In this document: piece after piece, positions 46,761 through 57,839 of the stretch
Position numbering within the stretch: the stretch's first letter is position 1
Layout: the number at the start of each line of letters is the position of its first letter
Assembly (NCBI GenBank): GCA_030762175.1
Contig: CM060846.1
Coordinates: 241,461,512-241,525,511, forward strand
From: Metallyticus violacea
Lineage: Eukaryota; Arthropoda; Insecta; Mantodea; Metallyticidae
Direction of reading: 5' to 3'
DNA length: 64,000 bases
Made by a program: the position numbers and the translations under genes
Notes under the pieces: model-generated
Told to the model about the DNA's origin: nothing
The model's input: the letters and a program-made list of their open reading frames with translations, nothing else
The model's database searches: none

Positions 46761-47367
46761 TCAAATATTCATTTACTGTCTCTTTATTATGTGGAATATT
46801 AAACTGTAAAAAAAAAAAAGAAAAAGAAAAAACATATAAAGTACATTTTGGAACACTAAAAAATGGTGCATATCATTCAATTCCATAACCCATTCCACTA
46901 TCCTGTCAGGTTATTTTCACCATTGTTCTTCACGGGTATTAGATTTACACAATTTTGACATTCTCTATAGAAAAAGGAAAAACAAAATTAGTCTGGGTTA
47001 TAATAAATGTAAAACTCACTATCAGGATTTTAACTCACATTAAAATAATGCATTTTATAATACATGAAAAGTATTAATTTTTGAGTTGTATCATATTCTT
47101 AAATTTTAATACTCTAAGTAAGTACTTCAATATAGATTCATTTTGCTGTCAAGGATATTCAGAGAATGCATTGCACAATTTCACCTCTAAATACTTCAAT
47201 GTTTTACTATTGATCACTTTTTATAAAGTTTATTATGCAGATTATCTCGGATGAAAATGACTTCATCTGCTAGTCAAGGTACAGGTGTGACAAACAAGAT
47301 GCTGGGGAAAGCAAACTGAAACACTCATGTGACATTGTACCAATCTGTGGAATCTTCCTTTCAAAAC
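46761..47367. other. AT-rich intronic stretch
   Basis: Only an A-rich run at about 46,810-46,832 stands out. Confidence 0.4.
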
Positions 47368-47489
47368 AAAGAAACTGTAATCTTTTCTGAGTCGGAATAT
47401 TTGAACACTCTTTATGGTTTCATTTAAGTGAAACATAAAGAGTGTTCTAATATTCTGACTCAGAAGAGATTATTATTGCATGTTTCTTT
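47368..47489. repeat. 122-bp near-perfect hairpin element
   Basis: The arms at 47,368-47,422 and 47,428-47,489 are reverse complements with few mismatches (GAACACTCTTTATGGTTTCA against TGAAACATAAAGAGTGTTCT), separated by about 5 bases. The ACACTCTTATGG-TTCA word resembles the termini of the fold-back elements at 21.7, 32.8 and 52.8 kb. It lies about 400 bases upstream of STING exon B. Confidence 0.9.
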
Positions 47490-47893
47490 GTGTTAGATTC
47501 TAAATTGAATTAATATTGAAAAGAAACTGCAATTTATTAGATGACATAAATTTATTGTCAGTTTACTACTGTATGTATGGTCCACTTTAAAAACTGATCC
47601 AATGCATACAAGCACTCTTCTATGTACCAGACACTATGCATTAATCACCATTAGTTATAAATCTCCTTTGTTTTTAATTTTATAGCATTGTCTTTTCAGA
47701 AGCAAAAGATATTGCTATACATTGGGAATGTAAGAATATTGTTAATTTTTCTTTCTTTTGCTGTTTCCTTTGGGTAATTTTTCCTTGCATATTTTATGAA
47801 GCTATAAAATCAGAATTTACATTTTGATAACTGAGTTCTTTGATTGTCAAATAACTAAACATCAGTTACTTGTAATGCTTTCTGTACATACAG

Positions 47894-48045
47894 GAATAAA
47901 GAAGAAAATAAAAAAATATATAAATCAAAATCACCTGAAAGATGAAAATTTTCCCGTGAAAAAACTATTCATTTTGATACCAAAGAACTTGACTATACCA
48001 AGTACTTTGATGGATATCTCAGGCGACATGATGGAGGTTGGAAGG
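47894..48045 (+). CDS. STING: STING exon B (cyclic-dinucleotide-binding domain, continued)
   Basis: The acceptor is TGTACATACAG|GAAT and the donor is AAGG|GTAAGT. The exon begins with the two bases completing the split Gly codon of exon A and ends in phase 0. Its 50 full codons include K-K-Y-I-N-Q-N-H, F-P-V-K-K-L-F-I-L-I-P-K and I-P-S-T-L-M-D. They align with human STING around L-Y-I-L-L-P and P-D-N-L. In known STING structure this is helix 1's end, the first beta strand and the following loop. The exons for the rest of the ligand pocket and the C-terminal tail were not found downstream in this window. Confidence 0.92.
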
Positions 48046-50459
48046 GTAAGTACTTAAAAGAAAATATTATTAAGAATATTTCAAGAATATTGTAAAGAAT
48101 GTTTAGGTTGACATATCTCATATGATTTTAATCATAATATTTAAAAGCTTAAACTCCCATTATTCATACATAGTTGTTAGTATATGCCTGATTTACTTAC
48201 ACACATACAAGGTATGCTGCTGCTGTAGTTGTTAACTCTGTTTAGTTTTACATTTTAGCTTACATGTAATATAGAAGGGAAGATTTTTCCCATATGTTAG
48301 AAATTATAGAAAGGCAATATATAAACTCAATTGCACTGAGCCTCACCAGCAGCAGCATGACATCAGCGTTGTCTTTGTTGTTAGACTAGGTTCCAAGCGC
48401 AGTAAGGACATGTTGTCTAGGTAAGGTTTTTTTTGGAAGTTTTCCTAATCCTAACAAGGTAAATAGCTGGACTTGGATTCCAGATTTATTTTCACTCTCA
48501 AGTTATTAATTCCATTTATCATCTCAAAAGAGTTTGGAAAAAAACAAAAACATTAAATACTTAAAAAGTTAAGTCCTTCACATCATTGCTGATTGTCGTG
48601 GAGTGCAGTATATTGGTAAGTGGGAAAATTTATATTTTCATTCATACCTATCTTATGAGTTAAATGTGCTACATAGTTCTTGAAAAAGTAATTATAAATG
48701 TTTTAATATGTTATTCCAGTGATAATGAATGAATTCTTATGCTTACGTATGTAAACTAAATGTTACAACTAGGAAATGTATTACATTTGGTTGAATTTAT
48801 TTATTGAACTCTTATCTTTAACACTACTTATATAAAATTAATAAATCACATTCAGTGGTAAATTGCCACAGTGGAGTACTGTTCCTTAGAGTATGCCTAT
48901 ATGAATTCTTTTTCTCTGTTCATTTGCTAATAGTAGTTGATGAGTATTAATGGGATAAGATTCCCTTGGTAGTGTTTTTCCATATTGGTGATTTCATAAT
49001 TAATGCCTTTACTTGCTTACTTGTGATGTCTCAAAAACTTCGCAGATAGCCTAATGAATGTGTAACTGTAGAAATCTGTTAGAACATTAATTTCTATTGG
49101 CTTGAAGCAATTACAGTAGAACAGTGTCTTGTAATTGCCAAGATATTCACCCACCTTAAAAATATGAGGCCTCTTTCTTTTTCCTATCACAACACATAAA
49201 ATGGACTTGCCCAAATTTCTGCATATTCACCCCTACTGGCTAAAATGTAGAAATAAAAACTGTACTCTGTCTATTGTATAGATTATATAATTTTGTAGGA
49301 AAGAGCAAAACAACTTTCAATTGAAAGTTATTTTCCGCAGTAAGATAAGTTTTTCTTAAAGCATTAAATAGCACTTAGTAACTAAACAGAATGCTGCAGG
49401 AAAGTCTTCTGGCTAAAACAATCATCACTCATTATAGATTACTTGACTGTGAGCAGCATTATGGAACAGTAAAACTGCTTTTGTTTCATGGGCATGCATT
49501 GCTTTTCTTAGTACCAACAATACTGCCTCTTTTTTATTCATCAGAACAGAATTTGGTGGTCCTGCAACCATTGAATGTATGAAATGTACTTTGCTTGCAT
49601 TAAATTAGTTTTTATTACATATTATCACCTATTGGAAGTAGAAATATTTATTTCCCCACCTTTTTTTAATTCAGTTTTTTTATACAATGTTTTTTAAATA
49701 CATTATTTGTGGAAACTGCTTTGCCTAAATGTATACTTATACATATTACATTATGTATAAGTGTACATTATCATTAAAACTGGTCTTAATAGTGAGAAAA
49801 ATAATCTACTAAAAAATTTAATATAGTTAATATATATTAAATTCGCTAGTGTATTAAACATCACTGTTACTAAGTCCACCACACTTAAAAATATATATAA
49901 TGTTCATCCTTTTGTGCAGATGTGCATGTGTACATTCCTGCATATAAGCCTTATATTTAATAAGCTACCAATTAACTTTGCTATAGTTTCTCTCCCCTTT
50001 TGCTGCAGAAAATGAAATTTGCATATATTCATTTTTTATATTGATTTTGTGTTGTTTCCAATACTTGCACGTCCATTGTTAAACTAGAAAGTGTGAAACA
50101 AAAAAAATTAAAAATCTTATAATCCTCAAAATCCAGATATTGTGATATCGAAAAGTTTTTAGAATCTTATCTTTGGTGGTACAAAGGATAAATGTCAAGT
50201 GATAATAATATTTCACAACATTTTCCCTTACTTCAAAAAATAAAACAAAAAATGTAGGAAAATTATTATTAACAGCTTTGGTTTTGTATAGACATAGTAA
50301 TGAGCAATTGTTTCTGCCAAGAATGTGCTAGTGCATTACATGTTAGCATTAACCATTGAAATCATAGCAATCAGATTTTCGGATGTAGAATAATTTATTT
50401 GTGTAATTAGCTAGTTCTAACATTGTTCAACATAATAATTAAATAAATTTACAACATTA
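48046..50459. other. STING downstream intron, no further exon recognised
   Basis: AT-rich. A 65-codon minus-strand frame at 49,017-49,214 and a plus-strand frame at 49,391-49,582 show no recognised domain. A direct imperfect repeat of about 35 bases starts at 50,467 and recurs at 50,509 (CAAAGTAGATAACCCTA), partly in the PLE that follows. Confidence 0.4.
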
Positions 50460-50489
50460 CAAATTCAAAGTAGATAACCCTACAATATC

Positions 50490-52020
50490 TACAGGAACAT
50501 TATAAAATCAAAGTAGATAACCCTAAAATACCTACAATCTACGGTCTCCCAAAAGTGCACAAACCAAGGAAAACAATGAGACATATCATAAATAACATAG
50601 ATGCTCCAACTTATAAACTAGCCAAATGGTTGACTTATGAATTTTCTACTTTTCTAAAATTTGAATCTCTTAGTATAAAAAACTCATTGGATCTTATTCA
50701 AAGAATTAAAGACATAAAAATAGAAAAAACAGATACTTTGGTCTCTTTCGATGTTACAGCACATTTTCCAAGTATTCCTACACTGAATTTATACTCTCTT
50801 ATAAAAAAATGGTTACAAAAAATAAGAATAATAAATGATGATATTCAGGAGTACATCACACTGATAAACTTATGTCTAGAACAAAATTACTTTACATTCA
50901 ATAACATATATTATTGAATGGGTAGTCCACTGTCTCCAATTTTGGCAGATATTTTCATGAGTGCATTGGAAATCAGACTGGTAAAAAGTTTCCCTTGGCT
51001 ATATAAAACTTGGTACTGCTATGTTGATGAAATATTTACAATAGTACCAGAAAGACACTTGGATGATGCACTAAAGTTACTCAACCTAGAGGAAAAAATA
51101 GTTAAATCACTATGGAGAGAGAGTGCAATAAACAGTTACCTTTCTTGGATATTAACATAATTAAAAAAGAAAATCATCTAATTTTTGGCATATACATGAA
51201 ACCTACACAGACAGATAATTACATTAAATAGTTTTAATCCAATTCCTCATAAGCATGCAGTTTTAAATAGTCTTGCGTACAGACTGGTTATGTTCTTATG
51301 AACAAGGAGGAATATGAACATGAAATGAATAATATAGTGCATATAGCTATAGAAAATGGCTTCAAACAAGAGGTTGTACACAAGCAAATAGACAGGGCAA
51401 AGAATAAAAAGAAAATTATAGACACCACTGCACTTACTTCTATCAAAGAATAAAATAAAATGTACAAAAAATTCTCATGCCGCCCATCAACCTTTCATAA
51501 ATTTCAAAAGATTTTTATAAAATATAACATTATTTTGACTCCAAAAAATAATTATTCCATTAAAAATATCTTCAACTCAAAACAAAAAGAAGATAATTTA
51601 CAACAAAAATCAGGAATATACCAGATGAGCTGCAATGATTGTGAAAAAGTTTATATTGGAAAGACCTAAAGAAATATAAAAACAAGAGCTAAAGAACACA
51701 TTAGGAATATAAACCAAAGACAAGAAGAAAAATTGGCAGTGGCCTGGCATTTTTGGGAAGAATAACATAGCATTATTAACTCCAAACTACTTAAAAACAT
51801 TAAAGGGAAAACTGAACTTACAGTCTGGGAAAACATTTATATTTGGAAGAACAAGTAGAAAGTTTTTAATTTGGAAATCCGGCCAAGTGATACACTAATA
51901 CAGAGGTTCATTAAACTTCCACCAGAGACGAATCAATCCATCACGAGGAGCGAGGCCGACAGTCGACCAGAAACTGACGATGGGATCGATGGCTCCAGAA
52001 ACTAGTTTTCTTTTTATTAA
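50490..52020 (+). mobile_element. Penelope-like element: RT, GIY-YIG endonuclease and 3' end
   Basis: The RT frame at 50,510-50,917 begins Y-G-L-P-K-V-H-K-P and continues with S-F-D-V-T-A-H-F-P-S-I-P. One stop at 50,915 precedes M-G-S-P-L-S-P-I-L-A-D-I-F-M (50,918) and C-Y-V-D-E-I-F, where the catalytic D-D is D-E. Frames at 51,460-51,669 carry the GIY-YIG start (S-G-I-Y-Q-M-S-C, then K-V-Y-I-G-K-T). They continue past a stop through R-A-K-E-H-I-R-N-I and W-E-N-I-Y-I-W-K-N. The PLE identity is clear from this RT plus GIY-YIG order. The 3' end includes a hammerhead-like motif at 51,970-52,010. It is inactive because of stops and the altered catalytic motif. The 5' end is missing. Confidence 0.9.
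51970..52012 (+). ncRNA. Hammerhead-ribozyme-like motif at PLE 3' end
   Basis: CTGACGA (51,974-51,980) matches the CUGANGA box. TGGG/TCCA (51,981-51,984 and 51,994-51,997) can form a short stem II. GAAA follows at 51,998-52,001. CTAG (52,002-52,005) is a self-complementary stem III as in dimeric PLE hammerheads. U and H (T,T at 52,006-52,007) complete the core. Stem I pairing (GAAA against TTC) is weak. The best core of the set, but still unproven. Confidence 0.5.
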
Positions 52021-52800
52021 AATCTTAGTGATGTATGTGTTACAATTTCGACTCAACTTTTAAATGTTTATTGTTCACCATAGTTTACAAATGGGAATGA
52101 TCCAAATTAGATTTTTGTCTTTTATAGCCACCAAAGTGAGCTGACATAGTTAAATACAGGAAGCCAACAATTCTGGCTGTGCAATAGGAATGAATTAATG
52201 TTCTTATTTTTATAGAAGACCTTAAACCTAAGTGAGAGGAAATTAAACTTTGTGATGGGGCTAATGTTTGGTCAGTGGAAGCAGAGTGTTAAAAGATTTT
52301 TTTCATATTGAACAAATCACTTCATTGAAGGACAGATCACCTAAGCTGGGGTAATACTTAGGAAGCAGCATGCTAATTGAAATATTACCTATTGTGCAGC
52401 ATTTTCCCCATCATGAAGTCTTAAAAAAGCTAAAGTAAACTAACTAAAGAAAAGAAATTGAAGAAATAGCTCTTCCTTATCTGTCAGCAGAACAGGTCAG
52501 TAGCTCAGAAGGGCTTACATAAAATTGCTAATCCAATAAAATAATTTTGGTTTGCAGAATGGTTGTTTGCTCATGAAGATATCAACTGCATCATAATGAT
52601 AACTGTTCAAGTTATCTCCATAGTTGTAGCATTAAACCATGATGCTGTTTGCGTAAAAGTTTTTTGTTCATGGAGACATCAACTGCAGTTAAAATTATTC
52701 ACGGGTAACTTATTCCAGAATTATCTCATCCATGTTCCTAAGAATTAGACCCTAAATTCCTCAAGAGGCATTTTCTTTACCATTGATGAACTAAAAGAGT
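52021..52800. other. Non-coding stretch with a short repeat
   Basis: Two similar segments near 52,565 and 52,660 share TTTGCTCATGAAGATATCAA / TTGTTCATGGAGACATCAAC, suggesting an old duplication. No coding region was recognised. Confidence 0.35.
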
Positions 52801-52996
52801 AAATTCTATCTAATCTGTCTAACACACTCTTATGGTTCACTTAATTTAAATACAGTGGGACCGGTTTCGAAGAGATTTGACTGAGTCATCAAGTTGGTTA
52901 AAGATGGAGAGAATGTCCCTTCAAAACCAGTCCCACCACATTTAAAAGTAAGTAAAGCATAAGAGTATGTTAGGCGACAGATTAGATAGAATTTAC
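52801..52996. repeat. Fold-back element with opposed hammerhead-like motifs
   Basis: The left arm (AAATTCTATCTAATCTGTCT at 52,801, ACACTCTTATGGTTCACTT, GTGGGACCGGTTTCGAAG) is the inverted counterpart of the right arm (CTTCAAAACCAGTCCCAC, AAGTAAAGCATAAGAGTATG, ending 52,996). The right arm holds a plus-strand hammerhead-like motif (about 52,891-52,935) and the left arm a minus-strand one (about 52,860-52,893). Confidence 0.85.
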
Positions 52997-53447
52997 ATTT
53001 AACAAGCCTCATTGTGTGAGTTCCAACAGAAGTTTTAAAAATATCTTATAATTTTTCGAAAGTACTTAAATGAACTAAAAGAGTGTTTACCAAGCTTCAT
53101 GCAATAGAAATGCAAGCCCACAAAGCAGAAAGGAAGAGATAAAAGCAATGCAATGACTGACAGTGCAGTGGTTGATTGACACTGTAAAGTACATAATATA
53201 GAGAATTAATCAAATAATAAATTTTACTGATATTAACTTGTGTCTCCTATTCATTATTTTTATCATTTATAGGCAAATTAAAATAAGTTATTTAAAATGA
53301 AAGAGAATACATATTTCACAGCACTAAACTTCCAACATCAAGATTTCATCTGCTATTAACCAACTACCTATTGATACATATGTTAATTAGCACATTTTCC
53401 AATTTATATTTTATTATTAATAAACAAAATATAATATGATATTCATC

Positions 53448-53489
53448 AAGAAAGAAAGAAGGGAGGGAAGGAAGGAAGGGAGGGAGGAA
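53448..53489. repeat. Purine (GAAA/GGGA)n tract
   Basis: A 40-base all-purine run on the + strand, AAGAAAGAAAGAAGGGAGGG and onward. No gene was recognised between 52,997 and 53,870. Confidence 0.9.
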
Positions 53490-53869
53490 TTCATACAACT
53501 AGGCTGTTAAGGTCAAGAGTTTTGCTGCAACTAGCCACAGCTAGTGATACATAAAGTTTCATATCTGATAAGTGATATCTCTTACATGATGTTTTTATTA
53601 CATCTTTGAATGCATGAAACATAGCACCACCCTAAAAAAGGTTTGTTTTTACTTTTTTTCCCCTCCTCTCATCCTATTTATCATCTTACATGATTAATAT
53701 AGGACATGTGCAAAAAGCTATAATTTCTTAAAATAATATTAGTTCAATATTAATTATATGCATGAATATCAAATGTAAAAAATGTGATATAATTAGGTGT
53801 ATACAATACAGTCTTAATAGTGTAAGTAATGATTCTGACCATGAACTCAGGGCCTAAAAAGAGGTGTGT

Positions 53870-55085
53870 CAGCTCCCCTTTTTTGCCAGCTGATCTGCTA
53901 TTTCATTCCCATAAATACCCTGATGACCCGGAACCAACCACAGTTCAAGTCTGTTGCAGGATGCCAGGGATAAAAAGGCATTTTGACATTCCCATATCAG
54001 TCTAGATTGCACCTGGTCAGAGGAAAGTGCTTTTAGTGCACTTTGACTATCTGAGAGGATGAAAATTTGTTTCCTCTGACAAAGCTTCTCCAGTCATCAA
54101 TAGGTACAGTTCAGCATGGCATAAACCTCTGCCTGAAAAATTGTACAAAATTTACCAAAACTTGTACTAAAATTAGTCCTTGGAAATCGGCCATATATTC
54201 CTGCAGCAGATTGTAGCCCTTTCAGTGTACTGTACAAGTTGATTACCTTCTTGTTTTGGGGTAGTTCCTACCATCCAGTTTTCTCTAGATTCAAGAGTAA
54301 CCCTAAATCAAGGGTAATTACAGTATTGAGTATTCATTAAGTCTGACCTCATCCTCAATTCTGGGATATCCAAGAAATTTAGGATGGAAGTATGTCCAGT
54401 TTCAGCAAAGCTACTTCTCCAATTTCCTGTATGTACCAAGGGTTGAGCAGTGAGCTCCACTTGTAAATAAATGTCCATGGGAAGGAGGCCTAACAGAGTC
54501 TCTAGTGCAATGGTTGGCATGCTTCTGAAGGCCCCTGTAACACAAAGACGTGCTATCTCTGTAGCTTGGTAAACTTACCTGCCAAGGTGATTTTTAAAGT
54601 TGTTTGCCACCAAACAATGGCACAGTAAGATATCTGGCACCTAACTATAGCAACATAAAGCCAATGGCTAATATGTGGTTTAAGGCTCCAGGTGGATCCG
54701 ATAGTGCGTCTGGTGGTTATAAGAAATCACCTGTCCTTGCGGAGAATATTATTAATATGATTGTTCCAGATTAGTTTCTTATCCAATTCAATACCCCAGG
54801 TAGGTTGGTTTCAATGGAGGGGAGTGTCAGACAGCTCCCTCCTTCAGATGTATCATTCATTCAGTCTTTCCACAGTCTTTAAAAGAAACGATGCAAGATT
54901 GATTGGTCGATAGGCTTTTGATAAGGTGTAGTTGTTACGACTGTGCTTAGAAATGAATACTATCCTGGTAGCTCTTCAGGCCTAGGAATATAGCTCAAGG
55001 CTCAAAAGAGGTTGCAGAGAAGAATATTGAGCAAGTCATCCTTTCTGCAGCAAGGCAGGAAAGGTACCATCCCCGACTGGCGACT
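53870..55085 (-). mobile_element. LINE with RNase H domain (R1/LOA/I-like), minus strand
   Basis: The RT remnant at about 54,950-54,850 reads Y-T-L-S-K-A-Y-R-P-I-N-L-A-S-F-L-L-K-T-V-E. G-I-E-L-D-K-K-L-I-W-N follows near 54,790, then the thumb frame 54,520-54,308 (L-E-T-L-L-G-L-L-P-M-D-I-Y). The RNase H frame at 54,140-53,870 shows Q-A-E-V-Y-A, I-L-S-D-S-Q-S-A-L-K-A-L, V-P-G-H-Q-G-I-Y-G-N-E-I-A-D-Q-L-A. This keeps the catalytic-type Glu, Asp and terminal Asp. A C-terminal RNase H separates it from the other LINEs of the window, which lack one. Stops present. Confidence 0.8.
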
Positions 55086-55179
55086 TCTTAAATGAGTTGA
55101 ATTTGTTAATGACCCATTTTACACTTTGAATAGTGACAATTTAGCATGCAAATTCCAATTCTTCTGCATGGCTCTAAAG

Positions 55180-55870
55180 GACTAACTGGAAAAGAATACC
55201 TAAGGAAGGGACTTTGGAAGCAAATCTGATTTAAGTATGAAGATATAGATAGACAGATTATGCAGGGTGCATTGAGGGAGAAAATCTTACTCATTTTCTA
55301 TAAGGAAATCAAGGTAATTTTGGATGAAAAAGTTATATTGAGAAGTGCAACAAAAAGGAAGAGAGAGGATTGTTTGGCTCAGATTTGGATGTTGGAAATA
55401 TAGAGAATTCAGAAATAATTTTAAACAGGTCATATGCCCCATCTGTAAGGGAACTGAAGAAATAATCCATATATTATTTGAATGTCCAGGAACTAATGAA
55501 TGCAGAAAGAATCTTATTAAAAAAAAATAGCTTAGAATAAGAAAAGTAGTAGCGTATAGAAAAAAATTTGAGGATGATAACTGGATTAAGAAAGCAGGTG
55601 AATTTTTGTTTAAGTTAAAAGAAAATGGTTCTGGTCATAAAAAAAGGTGAGTAAATAAAAAGAAAGGGGGAAGGAGTTAAGATAAATGAATGCATGGTAG
55701 TACTAGTATATTATAATTATAAAATATGTTTTTTTATGTTAAGAATAAGATTTTTTGTATCTGTTCTTTTGCTTCTTATGTTAATTGATTTGTTGGAACC
55801 TGCAATGGCAACAATAATCACGCTCACAAGCTGTAGGAATCTATAATTTGGTAATATACTTAAAACCTAA
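55180..55870 (+). mobile_element. LINE C-terminal fragment with CCHC-like motif
   Basis: The frame at 55,345-55,530 reads R-F-G-C-W-K-Y-R-E-F, then C-P-I-C-K-G-T-E-E-I-I-H-I-L-F-E-C, a C-x2-C-x8-H-x4-C group, then decays. The layout matches the fragment at 61.2-61.7 kb and the C-terminus of RT-encoding LINEs. The 3' untranslated part runs to about 55,870. Confidence 0.65.
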
Positions 55871-56073
55871 TGTAACATTACATTTATGCAATTTTAACAA
55901 TGTTTAATACCTATTTTTACTTCTGTGGCATCACAGACAGTATTTAGCTTAGTTTATTTTATTTAAGAATGCTCTTTAACAACTTTGGTCATTAGTATCC
56001 TATACAAATCAAGACATGAAATAGCTGAAAATTTTTGCTCAGATACCTCTCCTTTCAGGCTGAGGCTCTTTTA

Positions 56074-57366
56074 CAAGGGTAGGTCCATTAGTTTCCAGCC
56101 TAACAATTTCCTAGGTATGATAAAGACCAAAACTTTATTTCACTCTTCAATATAGTTACCTTTATTGCAATACACTTCTCACATCTTTGAATTAACATTT
56201 CAACCCCCCCCCCCCCAAGTAGTCAGAAGTCTTGTCTGCAAAATGGGCATAAACAGCATTCATCACTTTTTCGTCACACTTAAATTTCCTTCCTAGAAGG
56301 TCCTTCTTGAGTTTTGAGAAGAGGAAATAGTCACTGGGATCTAGACCTGGGCTGTAGGGTGAATGATCGGGCTCCTTGAAGCCACATTTCTTCACAGCTT
56401 CATTTGCATCCAGAGCTGTGTGCACAGGTACATTGTCGTGAAGAAGGCACACAACACCATTTAGCTTTCCTTGCCTTTTCTCTTTGGTGGAAGCACGTAG
56501 TCTGTGCAGTAGGCCAGCATAGTACACCCCATCTACTGTGGTGTTCCTCTCTTTGAAGTCAATGAAGAGTATTCCTTCACAGTCCCAAAAGATTGTGGCC
56601 ATGATCTTCTTGGTTGACTGAGGGACCTTGGCCTTTAGAGGCGGTGCTTCACCAGGTGTATGCCATTCTATTGATTCTCTTTTGGACAAGGGATCTTAGT
56701 AGAAGACCATAGGTTCATCTCCTGTAACAATGGTTTACAGACTTCTCTCTGGTTACCATGACAGAGCTTCAAAATTACCTGACAACAGACGACTTGTTGC
56801 TGCTGTTGGACTGAGGAAAGAAGTCTAGGCACCCATCTTGCACTAACCTTATTCATGTTTAAATGTTCATGAATAATTCGAAGAACTATTGTTTTAGAAA
56901 GGCCCAACTTCGCGGCTATTTCTGTAACTATGAGCCGCCGGTCTTCCATAATTTTTCCTTCCACAAGATTATTTTTTCAGCAGTGTGCATTTCCAAGGGG
57001 CAATCTGCATGCTCTTTGTCTTCAATGCTTTCTCGTCCCATTCAAAAAGTTAGGCCCATTTTTTTTATGGTAGAATATGAAAGGGATGCTTCCCCATATA
57101 CACCGTCCAATTGCTGTTTAATTTCCTTTAGAATTAGTCCTTCTTTTGCAAAGAACTTAATAACAGCTTGATACTCCATTTTGAACATGTCACAATCTTC
57201 TACACATAGCCTTCTTTATGCAACTATATCTGAACAACTGAGCACAGTGGAGCAGAAGTTACAGCTGCGATTATTTACTTAAGAGATAAGGTATGACACC
57301 AGATAAGGGTTTTGTGAAGGCAATAATCCTTATTGGTAAGGCTGGAAACTTATGGACCCACCCTCA
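56074..57366 (-). mobile_element. mariner element, both TIRs present
   Basis: The left TIR starts CAAGGGTAGGTCCATTAGTT and the reverse complement of the right TIR starts TGAGGGTGGGTCCATAAGTT. The match continues to CCAGCCT-AC-AA, about 32 bases. TA flanks both ends (56,072-56,073 and 57,367-57,368). Length is about 1.29 kb, normal for mariner. One transposase gene runs leftward. Confidence 0.92.
56192..57180 (-). pseudogene. mariner transposase pseudogene
   Basis: The start M-E-Y-Q-A-V-I-K-F-F-A-K-E-G lies at about 57,180. The helix-turn-helix region spans 57,170-56,800 (Y-S-T-I-K-K, then R-E-S-I-E-D, then M-E-D-R-R-L-I-V-T-E-I-A-A-K-L-G-L-S). A frameshift falls around the first catalytic region (about 56,690). 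The frame 56,689-56,192 carries I-M-A-T-I-F-W-D-C-E-G-I-L, L-H-D-N-V-P-V-H-T-A (second catalytic Asp) and Y-S-P-G-L-D-P-S-D-Y-F-L-F. The last Asp matches the D34D mariner signature. P-D-L-A has become P-G-L-D, and a C run near 56,205 disrupts the end. Confidence 0.88.
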
Positions 57367-57579
57367 TACATGCCATAAATCTACAACATGAGACCAATGA
57401 CCAATGACTTTTTCCTTCTGAAGGAAGCCATACTTAGGATTTTTACCCTAGTCGAATTTGAACCTACAACCTGTGAGGCAAGCACGGTTACCACTAGATC
57501 ACCAGGAACGACTCACAGGCAGTTGATGAATCAACGATACATTAGATAAAATGATAATCTTCCATCTCAGATTATTATC

Positions 57580-57830
57580 GCCACAGGTGGCCAAGGTTGT
57601 TAAGGCGTGGACTCATGAGCAGGAGGTTATCCTCCCTGACCGAGGTTTTTTCCAGGTTTTCCTCAGCCCTCATAAATGGCAAATGCCAGGGAGGTACCCT
57701 AAACTTAGGCCTGGAACGTTTTCTTCCTTAAAAAAAATTCTTTCCCAATCATTTCATCTCATGTATCAATGTCACCGCCTGTGGTGCCTCAGTAGAAAAA
57801 ATGGGCATTAAACACATCAAAAAAAAATCT
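57580..57830 (+). repeat. SINE family B copy lacking the B box
   Basis: It begins CACAGGTGGCCAAGGTTGTT and keeps the A-box region. It jumps from GAGCAGGAGGTT to ATCCTCCCTGACCGAGG, so the GGTTCGAATCC B box is missing. The tail GCCTGTGGTGCCTCAGTAG and GGGCATTAAACACATC plus poly(A) is intact. Confidence 0.85.
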
Positions 57831-57839
57831 CAGCTTAGG

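Larger units (their letters stand above)
55965..57510 (-). repeat. SINE family A copy split by a mariner element
   Basis: The tail side lies at 55,965-56,073 (GAATGCTCTTTAACAACTTT onward to GGCTCTTTTA). The head side lies at 57,367-57,510, ending with the reversed tRNA-like unit (CACGGTTACCACTAGATCAC, CAGGAACGAC). Comparison with the unbroken copy at 62.3 kb shows the two parts are contiguous apart from the TA-flanked mariner. Confidence 0.85.

Noticed and set aside
48560..48615. Third STING exon ending GTAAGT near 48,615
   Set aside because: The frame before the donor does not match the STING sequence expected after exon B.
49017..49214. 65-codon minus-strand frame as a small gene
   Set aside because: No domain, splice or composition support; length is within chance for this window.
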